A DNA stretch of 64,000 bases from Trichaptum fuscoviolaceum (Eukaryota > Basidiomycota > Agaricomycetes > Hymenochaetales > Trichaptaceae): assembly GCA_910574455.1 (NCBI GenBank), contig CAJSYZ010000003.1, forward strand, positions 4,029,250-4,093,249, read 5' to 3'. The notes under the pieces are model-generated. The model saw nothing but the letters and a program-made list of their open reading frames with translations, made no database searches and was not told the origin of the DNA. Below, piece by piece: positions 43,330-55,122 of the stretch; within the stretch, counting starts at the first letter, position 1, and each line of letters begins with the position of its first letter. The position numbers were made by a program, and so were the translations under genes.

Positions 43330-46300
43330 CTACAAGAAAGGAACGCTCTCCATCTCACCCGTCGCAGCAAAGTCCTCATCGAAACCCTCTTCCGCTGCCT
43401 CTTCAGGGTCTTCAATCTCTGCAGCATTTCCGTCCTCTTCATTCGCTTCTAAATCCCCGTCATCCTCCTCTTCATCGTCGTAGTCGAAGTCCAGACCTCC
43501 ATCGAGTGATCCAGGTACACTTCCCATACTCAACCGCTTGCGTGCCTGCCTATCGCGTTCTTTGTCGTCTTCAGAGTCAACCAGCGTAGATGCGCTACTC
43601 TCCTCGAATGTGTCCATACTCTTAGTGAATCGATGCGTGAGCCGTTCTAGAGACGTCATCTGGCGAAGTGGTATAGACCTTGCGCTCGAAGCATCAGAAC
43701 TCTTTTGCGTCGCGGGTAACGGTAGCATCTGCTTTCCACTCTGTCTTCCGAGGCTGAAGTTACGTATGCGAGCGAGCGTGCTCTGATTGGAGGTGTCCGA
43801 GCGAGCACTGAGAGCGGGTGACGGTGGTGCCAAGTCGGGCAGAGCGAACTCCTGGATAGGTGCCTTCCAGTAATTGAAGTCTGTGAACTCCGGGGCATTA
43901 TCTTGGTGAATTGGAGGGAACATCTGGTCGACAAGGTCCGTGAGATGAATGTATCTAAGAGACATCTTAGCCTTAAGCGAATGTAATTTATATCAAGCAA
44001 CTCACGAAGATTTATAACCTGCAACTTCAAGCAACTCCATCTTCACCTCACCAGTCGAGTCGATCGTAAATATTCTATGGCTAGGGATGTTTACGCTTCG
44101 GTAGGACAAAGCATCAGTTATCCGGTTGCCAAATCCTGCATAGAAAGGATCTCGTCCATTCCCGAACAGACTCTGTATATCACGTAAACAAGCCATCTTG
44201 AACACCTCGGGTTTGCGCAGGATAACCTCACTGGTGGCGTATCCATTAACATCATAACCTTCTGGCGAATAGATTCTACATACCGGTGCAAGGAAGCCAT
44301 TAATCGATCGGGACTCATGATCACAGGCCCCTCTGGCAATTGGTAGTTGTTTTGGTTTATGCCTTTGAGATAGTCCCTCGTCGAATCTGCCTGCCCAATG
44401 GCTCGAGAAGTTAGATACATGATACGGTAACCGTTCCGGACAATATCAGTGTAGAGTTTCGCTACCCCGATATGCGTCCAATCTCGTCCAATCATGGTGA
44501 AAACATGACCTAGGGCATCGGACCTGCGATATGTTAAACAACATGACATAGGAATATTCTCAGATTGAACGTACTTGGTAATGGTGCCATCAATATCCGA
44601 AACAACAACTTTATCTGAGCTCTCCCACACGAAGATGCGAGCCGTACAGGCTATAACACCGGATGCTGACAGCGAGAATGTGATACTATTCGGACCACTC
44701 TTGAGGTTGAGGTTTTTCTATAGAATTATATACACATCAATATTCAATTTCCACACAAATGACCTATAATCCTTACAAGTTGTTCCGATGTTAAGCGAAG
44801 TGTCTTTGCATACCGTTTCCCGTTCGGTGAAATATCATCAGCCGTGAAAGACTTGGAGGGTTGCAAGGGCCTCGAAATTGTTGTCATCTTCGTATTTGAA
44901 GATGGTTCTGATGCCGAAGGTGCAAGCATAGGTCGAGGCCGTGCTTCCGTTACGGTTTTCGAGCTCGAACTTGCGATAACGTTGTTGCTCGTCGAGGCTA
45001 CAGGTTGCTCTGTGTGACCGGAGCGCCACCACCTTACCCAAGATGATGATCCTTTCTTCGGTGCAGCGGGCTTCTGCTCCTCAATGTCCGGCTCGCGCTC
45101 ATCAGAAGAGGAAAGAGGCTCTTCCTCTTCAAATGCAGAGGCATTGGCGGGCTTTGCAAGAGCCCCTTCTCTCCAGACGGAAAGAGAGTCCATGAGAAGG
45201 GAATGATCGTTACGGGTGATGTATCTTGAAAGAATAACGGTTTGATTCACTGCACGCTTTCAGGAGTTTAACAGTACGTACTTGCTATTCCACCTCATAA
45301 CGAGGTTCTGGTCTCGTACAACACCAGGATATTTGATAAATCTTCGGAACGACACTTGTCCCTCCTTGAACTTCTTCCTATCTTCCCACTCGTCGCCCGT
45401 CAAGTCTTCACAGATACTAAGTTCAAACTCGTAAGTTCTTCCACCAAGGGTTACAAGAAATCTGCGGCCGTTGTTTACATCTGCCGTCAACTCGCCCTTT
45501 TCGACTTCATCCCTCGAAGTCATTGATGTAGGTGTCGTCGGAATTGTCGGAGTTGAGGGAGGGGACGGATATGCACCATCCCTTTCCGTTTCTAATGCTC
45601 CAGCTGTAGTTTGCGAACGGGCGGGAGTTGTAGGTCGTACAGCTTCTGAGTCAAACTCAAGCTCTGGAGGGACACTCACACTCCGATGTAAATCAAGTGG
45701 TTCGACCCGCTCCGGGCCTAGATTGAACGAAGTCTTCAAATGCGATGGAGTAGGGAAGCCACCCCATTCCCACGAGTAATGAGGTGGTGAATTTTCTGGT
45801 GATGCTTCAGGAGGTTCCGAATATGCGCGAAGGTTTTGCAGCTGACGGGTGCGTTTGAACGGCGTGCGAGGGGATACAGCGTAACGCCCAGCAGGGCTTG
45901 ATTCTCCTGAACTAGTGATTAGTCGTTGAATTACAGAAAGAAAATTATATAGATCTTACGAGATGTGTTAGGCGTTCGATCAGGCGAAGTTTGTCGCGAA
46001 GGGGATCCAGACCTAGGTGTTGCTAATCCTTCGTCGAAGTCTTCGTCATGTGTGCGAGATCGATCCCTAAGCTCTCTTCTTTTCATACTTTTCGAAGATA
46101 CACTTTCCGTCGAGTCACGCTTCGTATGATAACCTTCCATGTCGAAGACCATGTCATCTGAGTAGACTACATTCGGTGGTTCACCTTCTCCGTCTTCAAG
46201 GTGAGGCAAAGCTTCGTCGCCTCGGTCCGTTCTAGCCAGCCTCGTTTCTGAGTAAAGATGTGAAGCAGCATTCTTCGATGCTTCAATTTCATCCTTAACC

Positions 46301-47050
46301 CGTTCTTGTTTGTCACGTTCTGTCTCGACAGCCGCGCGGACAACAGCCTTTCCAAGTTCGGCAACGCGATTGAGCACTCCGGGAGAATTCGATGGACCAG
46401 GAGAGGGCGAGGGTGAATGACTTTGAGGGGTCTTGTCTGGGTTTGGTTCGGAGAGAGACGCAGACGAGGGTCGAGGTGTCTTCTTCACGTCTCGTGAAGG
46501 AGAGTCGAGGTCGAGCGGTTCGGGTTCCTACAGTATCCTTATAAATAATCATGGTCATGGTAGAGCATAGTGCTGATGACATACGCCATCTTGCTCTTCG
46601 TCATTCTCGTCACCATCCTCCTTCGAGCCGAAGCGACCAGTTTCAACATTTTGATTCTTGTGACCAGGTTGCGTGGCTTGAAGTATGGGACTTGTGATGA
46701 GGTCTTGCGGCACGTCTTCGTCAGTTTCGAATACAAAGAACGCCTCGCCCGCATCTCCGACTTTCATAGAATAGGGGATCTCTTCGCCATTTACGAAGAC
46801 CTTGACCTGCCGCGTATGTTCAGCATATTTGTTTCTCAGACGATGACCTGATACGCGCCTTCTTGTCTACAGGTCTAAGCACCTGCCATTTGCCGAAGCG
46901 AACGTGGAACGGACTACACGCGAGTTCCTCTTCGCCACTGTCATTCGTACGGCGCACTACAATCACATCAATAGCTCCCGTGAGCGTCGAGGGATTTATA
47001 TCGCGATAGTATTGCAGCGACGCAGTCAACGCCCCACGGATGTAATTCAT
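43330..47050 (-). CDS. PAH1: lipin-type phosphatidate phosphatase (Pah1/Ned1)
   Basis: Nine exons (47050-46871, 46806-46585, 46527-45960, 45906-45286, 45249-44777, 44717-44575, 44523-44284, 44230-44006, 43954-43330) sum to 3297 nt, 1098 aa. The N-lipin domain starts at Met1 ([43 protein letters not shown]). The middle is Ser/Pro-rich and includes [10 protein letters not shown], a conserved lipin block. The C-lipin HAD domain holds the catalytic DxDxT in [11 protein letters not shown], then [27 protein letters not shown] and [16 protein letters not shown]. It dephosphorylates phosphatidate to diacylglycerol at the nuclear/ER membrane and controls lipid droplet and phospholipid synthesis. The acidic C-terminal tail (43330-43500) is where yeast Pah1 contacts Nem1-Spo7. 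Intron 4 appears to begin GC (AAT A then GCAAGT), since the nearby GTACGT breaks phase. Confidence 0.94.
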
Positions 47051-47679
47051 CTCTGATTTGCTCTTTCAGATACGTTCCTGAGATCCGGGAACAAATTCCA
47101 GTAGGGTACAGCAGTGTGCCGAAGATTAGATGAGAAGTATTAGAACGAATGGATGTCGACCGTCGAGCAGGTCTACTAATTATATGGCAGCGATGAAAAG
47201 GGTACTGATAACCAGAGGACAACACCAATGATTTGAGGTAAGTGGATGGGCGGTACTAAGAGTGAGTTGCCTTCTGAGGCGCGTCTCAGCTATAACGGAA
47301 CGCTAGGGCGTCTATTTTTGCACACACGTTGCCCAAAGGTCTATCACATGATTACGGCCGCACAGCTCTGGTAAGTAATTGCAACAAATCCAGGTCAAGT
47401 ACAAGTTTTTTCCAAGGTTACAAGTCATGTAGGCATCGTAGAGATAACGTAGTAGTACACGGTCACTGCTAGAGCGGAATGGAAATAGCAATACAGATGA
47501 AAGCGAATAGTCCGACGAAATACTGACTGGTACACATATGACGCAATGTCCGTCGTCTGTAAAACTACCGTATATGGTTACCTACGTTCTTACGGGTGTA
47601 TAGTATAACGCCTAACGCCAACGCACCACGGAGCTCCACGAACAGTGTGTTTGCGGCTAAGAAAGTTGGCTGCTGATGC
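47051..47679. promoter_or_regulatory. upstream region of the lipin gene
   Basis: A 629-nt gap between the lipin start (-) and the F-box gene stop (-). It should hold the lipin promoter. I see no gene, TATA box or repeat. Confidence 0.45.
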
Positions 47680-49295
47680 CTATATCCCCAAGCCTTGGCC
47701 GTCGATCCGGCTGGTAATATATTCGTTCAGCCAGGGCGCAATAGCATCGAGATCCGGCCATTCAAAAGATGCATAATGGCTCCGGCCGGGACCTACCACG
47801 AGATCCAGGTCCTGCCGTTCTGGCAGTTCACCAGATTGGCTGCGGGTTTCAGTAGAAACGAGTTGTGCGGTCAGCAGTAACCCGCCGAGCCAATGATTGC
47901 CTTCATCTTCGACGAGAGCCTCCGTCCGACGGGCATCGCCCCCACCTGGAGTGAAATACGGATAGTTCGCATAGGTAGCATCTGGCACCGGGTAAACGAT
48001 AGGAGTGTAATCAACTAAGCGTCAAAGAAGAGAGGTTAGGGCTCGTGAGTGCAACAATAGAGGTGTAACACACATTTGACCGGCGAGTGTTTGTATGTGT
48101 TCGAGGTACTCCTTAGTGACATTCTTTCGTCGATAGATGCCCGAGAGCTGTCTAAGATGTTCTCGACACCGACAGAACCACTAATTCCCGGAGGTTGCAA
48201 GAGCATCCGGGCATTAGAATTGATCATAAAGGTACTCCGGGGTTTATTCCGCACGCCAAAGGCGAGGATGCGGACATCGGCGAATTCTACAACAAGCTTC
48301 ATTGTTTCCATCAGTTTCCATCAAGAGAACACATAACAATTAGACACATACTCTAATACTCGTTTCCAGGTGTGCCAGGTTGCTCTGAATTCTAAATTAG
48401 GAACGTTAGACAATAAACCAAAAAGACGGCTGGAATTCGATTTAAGAAGGCTCATTTGCAGGCTCACGCATCTATAGCACGAAAAGTGGCGTCTGATAAG
48501 CGATTGCTCGCGCCGCAGCGATTTACAGCAACAAGAGGAGCTGATGGACAAAGGATACTGTGCGGCGCACAGGCATTGATCGGCGCATTGACACGTACTT
48601 CATTTCATTGAATAGATGCATTGGATTATAGCTTCGTGATGATGCATCGAGAAGATTTGCAGATCCATTCCGGTTAAGGACGATGTATCTAAAGAATGTC
48701 AATGATCGCAGATCGGCGAAGGACGCGTGGCTCACTTTGTCCAGGCTTCGTCAGCTGTGCAAGAAGAGGTCGATCTGTGCGATACCCTGAACAAGATTCT
48801 TGACAATTGTAACATCACCTATCAGAAAGATTAAGTTTACACAATAGTTGCCAGAGCTCACTTCTTGAAGGCTTCCTGCCAACGTTGCCATCGACCTTCT
48901 TCCTTCCGTTTTGCCCAGCTCGGCAGGAAGCGTCGTCTGAAACATTCCTCCCAGTACCGTTCCGGAAGATTTGGAAGAGTCGACTCAAACAACAGAAAGT
49001 CCGGTCTTGCAGTACTTAGTATTTCTAACCAGTTGATACGTGGTATATACAATCGCATGGCTAGGTGGCGAAAGCATTCTTCGTAATCGCCTCCGTTGTC
49101 TCGCAGGTTGCGAAGGATCGGCTTCCTCCAAGGATTGAGAGCCTGGTCTGTACATATTTCCCTTAAACGGTGCGACACACAAGACATGGCAAGGAGCGAG
49201 CTGAGATTGAGTTCGCCCAGTATCTCCGCGATCAACTCGACAGGGAGAGACTCGAAGAACGATGGCTTAGGCCCAAAAGTCGAGAAGGATGTCAT
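47680..49295 (-). CDS. F-box protein (basidiomycete family)
   Basis: Six exons (49295-48862, 48798-48736, 48688-48599, 48382-48352, 48296-48074, 48014-47680) sum to 1176 nt, 391 aa. An F-box sits at about residues 12-50 (FFESLPVELIAEILGELNL; VSHRLREIC). It is followed by NPWRKPILR, LPNLPERYWEECFRRRFLPSW, TADEAWTKYIVLNRNGSANLLDASSR and VVEFADVRILAFGVRNKPRS. The C-terminus has DATYANYPYFTPGGGDARR and DLDLVVGPGRSHYASFEWPDL. The whole C-terminal half looks like one conserved domain that I recall from mushroom F-box proteins of unknown target. By F-box logic it would recruit a substrate to an SCF ubiquitin ligase. In the second intron's neighbourhood (48861-48799) the acceptor CAAG was chosen because the nearer TAG puts a stop in frame. 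Confidence 0.82.
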
Positions 49296-50016
49296 AAGGA
49301 GTGACGAGAAGCCAAGGCCTGACGAGAACAAGAGTATTATTGTGCAGATTTTTAGAGGTTAAAATGATCCGGGGCTTTGGCTAGCTTTGGGGAATAGAGT
49401 GAACAAGGCGCGCAACGTATTGGTGGGAGGAGAGGAGCGTTGTGCAGCGGGAGCCTGAGGAGCGTGTGACATGAGCGTGTGACACGTCGCGTCTGCTTAC
49501 GTTGGACAAGGGCATAGCAACGACGCGTCGGACCCTTCCCTCCTGCTTGTTGTTCTCAACGAACGCGTCGAATACAAAAACACGTTTCCCGACACAAGAA
49601 GGGTGTAGAAGTCTCGTAGCACGCTTGTTTTTTGTTGGTGTGCTCTACTCTGCATGCCACCATGCCACCTCCATTTTCGTATATGAAGGCCTGTTCTGCG
49701 AGACAGATGCTCCTCGTTCTCTCCGAGCCATTCGCCTACGACCCCCGCCCGGCCTCTCTTCCTCTTTTCCTAGACTCTGTCTCCTATCCTAAACTTGTGT
49801 CTTGACGCCAGGAGCGTCCTGATCAGTTAATCAGTCTACTTTCTACAGCCTAAGCTGACGTCTCTCGAAGCCTATTATCGACTGCTTCAAGCCCTTTAAT
49901 CAGTTTTGACATTGTGTCATATCCACTCACTCACGAACAAACTTTGCTCTGGAAGCATAACAATTATCTGCTTGACTTATACAGTAAGATTATTCGACGA
50001 ATTCTAGATCTCAGAC
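49296..50016. promoter_or_regulatory. divergent promoter region, F-box/C2H2
   Basis: A 721-nt head-to-head spacer between the F-box gene (-) and the four-finger C2H2 gene (+). It is pyrimidine-rich in its second half. The 96-codon frame at 49502-49792 has no recognised motif. Confidence 0.45.
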
Positions 50017-51304
50017 ATGAACTCCTCAGCTGTACGCCATGTTTAATGTTTTCTAGCGAGTCCTACTAATATATTACTTCTTCGTTTAGCAAATGACCGG
50101 TAGAATTAAGTCCCGTCCTAGCACGATGATTGCATGCGAAGAATGCGGCAGGGAGTTCCTGCGAAACCGCAAGGCCGATCTGCAGCGCCACATGCGCATA
50201 CATACTAACGAGAAGTACAATTGTTCCCTTACTCTTGATGTGCATGGGCCTGATCGTCTTCTTTCCTAGGCCTTATGCTTGCGAGTATCCTGGGTGTGAA
50301 AAGGCCTTTCGCCAATCCTCCGCCTTGAAGAACCATCAGAACTTTCAGTAAGCTATATTATCAACTAGTGAAGTCGATGCTTGTGCTTATTGCATACCCT
50401 CAGCACCAAGGAAAAGCCTTACAAATGCGACTTATGTGACCAAACATTCTTTGACAAGCCGACGTGCAACAGGCATAGGAAGGAGAAGCACGAGCTCTCA
50501 CATGTGTACAAGTGCAACTGCGAGAAACTGTGAGCACTAGTTCGTATTGTGTCAACACAATAGTGATTGATCTTTATCGCCGACAGCTTCAAGCGGAAGA
50601 GTGTGTTCAAGGCACATTTGAGGGAGAAACACAACTACGAAGCAAGCGAAGCGCAGCTTGCCAGCTTCCGAGTCTCTGCCGACTGCTACTCGAAGGCACC
50701 GGGAAGTTCACGAACCTCCCACTCTGGCCATACGACCCTCCCCAAACTTGCCGACGCACTCCAGAATGTTCGCGCTCCTCACATGCCTCCGTTCACGCCG
50801 AATAACGGCTATTATTCATCCAATCCCGCAGCATACGCCGCAGGTGTGCAGAATCCAGTTCTTTTGCGCAACCCGTACGGCCAACAATCCACATCCTCTC
50901 GTTCTGGATACGGTCGCTACTCAGTTTCAGGCCCGAACGGCCTCTGGATCCCAAGCAATGAGGCGCAAACTGCCATGTACACACATCCTTCTCAGGTCAT
51001 GGCTGCATCCGGCCATCCGGGCGCCTTTCTTGGCATTGGACCAGGTTCGGCGACTGCGAACTACTCACCCCCGTCATCGTCGTATAGCATGTCTCCAAGC
51101 TCGTCCTTCGCTTCATCGTCCGGTTCGTCTTCCGGCAGCACAAGTTCCTCCTACAACAGCCCGAATTCGTCCTTCAGCCGGTCGTCTTCTACTTCTCCGA
51201 TTGTATCGCAGTCGGAGCTTATCGGCGGCCCGTCATACATCCTCAAACCCGCTACCGACTATAGCGTCAACAGCTACCTGCTCACCGGGGCGCCATACGT
51301 ATGA
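50017..51304 (+). CDS. C2H2 zinc-finger transcription factor, four tandem fingers
   Basis: Exons 50017-50031 (15 nt), 50090-50214, 50270-50347, 50404-50529 and 50587-51304 total 1062 nt, 353 aa. Near the N-terminus are four consecutive C2H2 units. They read CEECGREFLRNRKADLQRH, CEYPGCEKAFRQSSALKNH, CDLCDQTFFDKPTCNRH and CNCEKLFKRKSVFKAHLREKH, with TGEKP-like linkers (HTNEKPYAC, TKEKPYKC). Each finger is split by an intron. The C-terminal 230 residues are Ser/Pro/Tyr-rich with a Ser-dominated tract, typical of an activation or regulatory tail. A nuclear sequence-specific DNA-binding role is likely; no ortholog name is claimed. If the 15-nt first exon is wrong, translation could start at the ATG at 50093, losing only six residues. 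Confidence 0.85.
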
Positions 51305-51998
51305 ACATCAAGGACCAAGAAGCCAAACGCATTTGTACGATATTTCTTTCCTAACCTCGCTTTGCACCGGACAATTTATTGGACATATTTCTATCTTCTT
51401 CCTTGGATGTACTAATATGGATTTACTTACTGCTCATCTAATTGCCGGCACTTTGTATTACGATTCGTTACGACTTCGATGTTTTGCTATGTCTAGTATG
51501 CTACCGATGTATGCCTATGCTCAATTATGCTTTTACATACTACATCCTGTTTTCCTTAATGATTTCACTTTCAATACTAAAAACTTTTCATCATGGTTAA
51601 CAATGAGTCTAAAAGATCATACTGGGTGCGTTAGTATTGAGCAGAGCCTAGTACTTGAATGTTTGTAGAAAGAGTAATTATGATCGTAAAGTTCAAGTTC
51701 CCACGGTTGACAGTGCTGTGCCACGAAAATAAGCAAAACAACCACTGCCTCGCCGCGCTCCCATTTGGACCTCCCATCTCTCTGCTGTCCATCATCCCTC
51801 ACCTCGTCGACGCTGTCCGTGCTCCTCTTCATTGTACGACGAGCGCGAGCTCCCTTGTGTCTAGAACGAAAAGCAATCTTCCGACGTGGAATCAATTCAC
51901 CTTCCCAGTATTGCAGCATCAAAAAGAAAGAAAGAAAATTCACGCGTGTACGCACCGCAACTAGTCCGGAACATTGTCCAGGGAGCCAAGAACCAGAT
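51305..51998. other. 3' flank of C2H2 gene and promoter of deubiquitinase gene
   Basis: A 694-nt spacer. The left part is AT-rich 3' UTR-like; the right part, near 51720-51990, is the presumed promoter and leader. Antisense and alternative-frame openings here carry no motif. Confidence 0.5.
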
Positions 51999-54775
51999 AT
52001 GGCTGCTCTAGTCGCTACTTCGCCCCAGCCCATGCAACTTTTTGGGCAGTACTCGTCGCATATGTCTCCGTCCGCGCACCCGGCTCCTCGTTCGCCAGAA
52101 ACTGCACCCTCGTCTCTGCCGCCCGTCGAGACGTCGCAGGCTCAGAAACAGATGCTGACGCCTCCTCGTGCGCACGAGAACTTTAAACGGGCAAAGAATC
52201 TCGAGGCATTCAACAGTCTTCTCCCCCCTGCCGTTGAATTTGTTGAAGGGTCTTCAACGGGCGCGTTGGCGCTGGCTTCGGTGGAAGGAAAGTATGAACC
52301 AATTAATGCATCGCCTAAGGCAAAGGGTCACAGCGAAGTGAGTATCCGTATACATTTAATCTCCCTTATATCAACCATCCCCCTTCGAGCACTGTCCTTC
52401 TTCTGCAATGTCATAAATTTGTTCAATGGCAGCATTTCATTTTTCCGCGCTTAATGAAGATCACTCTATAAGCCTGAATCTCGGATATGTTTTTTTTCTT
52501 TTCTTGCGGACAGACGTCCAAACTCTATCATCTAATCCTCTCAATTGTATATAATCCTATTCTCTGATTGGGATTGGTTCTAATTTTCTTTTCCCCCTTC
52601 CCGTCACTCCCATAACCAGTTTACATAGCTATGCATCTGCATACTGACTGCCAACGCATTGTAGCCCTCCTCAAATTCGAAGCCGTCTCATCTACTGCCT
52701 ACGCCGATCAAGAAAAGTGCGGTTGAGCTCAAGGAGTCACGAACAGTTTTATACAATCGACCGATTGAAACGTCCTGGCCGTCTGGCTTCACACGTGGAA
52801 GCGGCCTATATAATCTAGGAAATACGTGTTTCCTCAACAGTGCTTTGCAGTGCCTTCTGCATACCGCGCCCTTGGTCCGGGTACTAATGGAGCATAAAGA
52901 TCAATGTATGTTTCACAATTCGTCAAAGTTGCGATCATAACTTAAATCTATATTACCCTAGGTCGAGTGAAGGACTTCTGTATGACCTGTGCAATGCGCA
53001 GCGTGGCTTCTGACAGTTTTCATAAGAGTCGTGCGCTCACGCCTTCTCCGATAACAAAGAATCTTCATCGTAAGTATTCAGCAATGAACTGCGCACGCAA
53101 TGCTGATCATTAATCCAGATATCGCTAAGCATTTAAGAAGGGGTCGACAGGAAGACTCGCATGAGTTCCTTCGGTATGCCATTGATGCCATGCAAAAGTC
53201 ATGTCTCACAGGGTACCCGCCGTATGTCGTCCATATCTCTTCTTATGTCCAAATCTCAATTTTATTTCGATCCAGAAAACTTGACCCTAAAATAGCGGAA
53301 ACCACCTGGGTGCATAAGATATTCGGTGGCCGCCTACGGTCTCGAGTAACGTGCATGCAATGTGGTCATAACAGCGATACGTTTGACAGTATCCTGGATC
53401 TAAGTGTGGACATCTACAACATGACCAGCCTCAAAGAAGCGTTGAGGAAGTTCACTGCTATTGACTTCTTAAAGGGTGCAGATAAGTACAAATGTGAAAA
53501 GTGCGTGACATGATGTCTCCTTAACGTTAGCAAACTTACGCGTCTTCCCACCGCCTTAGGTGCAAAAAGCCCGTCAACGCTGAGAAGCGCTTCACAGTTC
53601 ATGATGCACCAGCTGTCCTCACCGTGCATCTCAAACGCTTCACGCCATTGGGTCGCAAGCTAACGCATCCCATACGGTACGATGAGCGGCTCGATCTGAA
53701 GCCGGTTATGTCAGAAGGACAATATGGTCCTTCATACTCACTTTATGGTGTGATTTGCCACGCCGGAGGTGGCCCGAACTCAGGGCATTACTTTGCATTC
53801 GTAAAGGGCGGAGATAGCGCATGGTACGAGATGAACGATGATTCGGTGGAGAAACTGAGGCAGGCCCCGACGAGTGTGAAGAATGCGTACATGCTATTTT
53901 ATGTGCGCGAGAAGGGTCAAGGTCTGGAGGCTGCTTTGAACAGCACGACCTCCGGAGGTCAGGCGAACAGCGCCGCATCGAAAAAGAGGAAACATGGCGA
54001 AGATGAAAGTAGTGACGGAGATTCGGGCGAGAAATCGAAGACTTTCATTGGTCCTGTTGTCCCTGCACATCTTCGGACTCCAAATGGTCATTCGAAGCCG
54101 AATGGTGTAACACTAAAATCGAGTACGCCAGACCCTCAGGCAGAAATGCTCAAGAAAAAAATTGAGGCAGCAGAGAAGAGCAAGAAGGCACAAATGGCTC
54201 CGAAGTCGATGCCGAAACCCACATCGAAGCCCTTGGTTCCATATGGCGATGAGGAGGAAGAGGAGGAGCAAGGCGAGCCCATCGGACGACCATCAGGCCT
54301 GTCCTCGTCTATGACTCAGTCACAAAGTAACGCAACGACCGGCAATGCTGCGGAATTAGACTCGTCTCCGAGCAGACCGCCTCCGACGTCCGAACTACCT
54401 ACACCCTCTCCCTCTCCGATATCGCCCAAACCCTCCAACACTATAGCTCCAGCCAATTTCTACGGAGCCCCGACACCACACAACAAACTCAAGAAGCGAA
54501 CCGACGATCATGGCAGGAAGCGAAAGTCACCAGATGCCGATAGTTCGAACTCAGAGGCCGAGAATGATTCGAGACGTGCACATGCGGAGGCGATCGAAAT
54601 GCAACAGCGTGGCACGCCATCCGCTCCGACCTTCAGGAAACCAAAGACATCATTCGGGGCGGCGAACCCCTTCTCCCGATCGAGGACGAATGATAGCCTG
54701 AACAGTTCCCTAGAGTTTAGACCCAATAAGCTCCAAAAGAAAACGTATGCGAAGAAGAAGCGGTCACTGATGTGA
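51999..54775 (+). CDS. ubiquitin-specific protease, USP36/42 (Ubp10-like) type
   Basis: Six coding segments (51999-52337, 52665-52905, 52962-53069, 53119-53221, 53276-53500, 53560-54775) sum to 2232 nt, 743 aa. The USP core shows the Cys box GLYNLGNTCFLNSALQCL (catalytic Cys), RGRQEDSHEFLRYAIDAM, the zinc-finger pairs CMQCG and CEKCKKP, LTVHLKRFTPLGRK, the His box GGGPNSGHYFAFVKG and WYEMNDDSV, then NAYMLFYVRE. The core is compact, as in USP36/USP42. These cleave ubiquitin from proteins and in several species act in the nucleolus. The C-terminal 250 residues are disordered, with KKRKHGE, KKRTDDHGRKRK and a final KKKRSLM, good nuclear or nucleolar signals. Intron 1 is unusually long (52338-52664). 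Confidence 0.9.
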
Positions 54776-55122
54776 TCGAGCGCCAATAACAAGACGTTTA
54801 AGACTTTCATTGTTGTAATTCTCGCGGGTCTCAAAGATGCACGATTGTAGTTAGAGTAATTTAGAATCCTTCGTTTCATTCCCATGCTTCTTCATGATAC
54901 TCCTTTAGAGCCAAAAGCTTTCAAATGCCAAATCGGCATCAATTTTGTAGATAGTGGTCTTTGAGTTGGCTTTATTTATGTACAGCAATGCATTATATTA
55001 TCACAAGGCTCATATGCCTTTCCCTTTATCACCGGGAGGGAATGAAAATGATTAGAACAAGCATGCAACTTGAAAGCAAGGGTATCAGCAAGATGTTTGA
55101 AGAGGATGCTACACAAGACATT
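54776..55122. other. convergent 3' intergenic region
   Basis: A 347-nt spacer between the stops of the deubiquitinase (+) and PP2C (-) genes. AT-rich, no gene seen. Confidence 0.55.

Noticed and set aside
48858..49331. F-box protein starting at 49331
   Set aside because: The codon at 49331 is TTG; the first in-frame ATG is at 49295, directly before the F-box.
50658..51668. 336-codon open frame overlapping the four-finger C2H2 gene
   Set aside because: It is a different frame of the same strand, Arg/Pro/His-rich without domains; the zinc-finger frame is clearly the real one.
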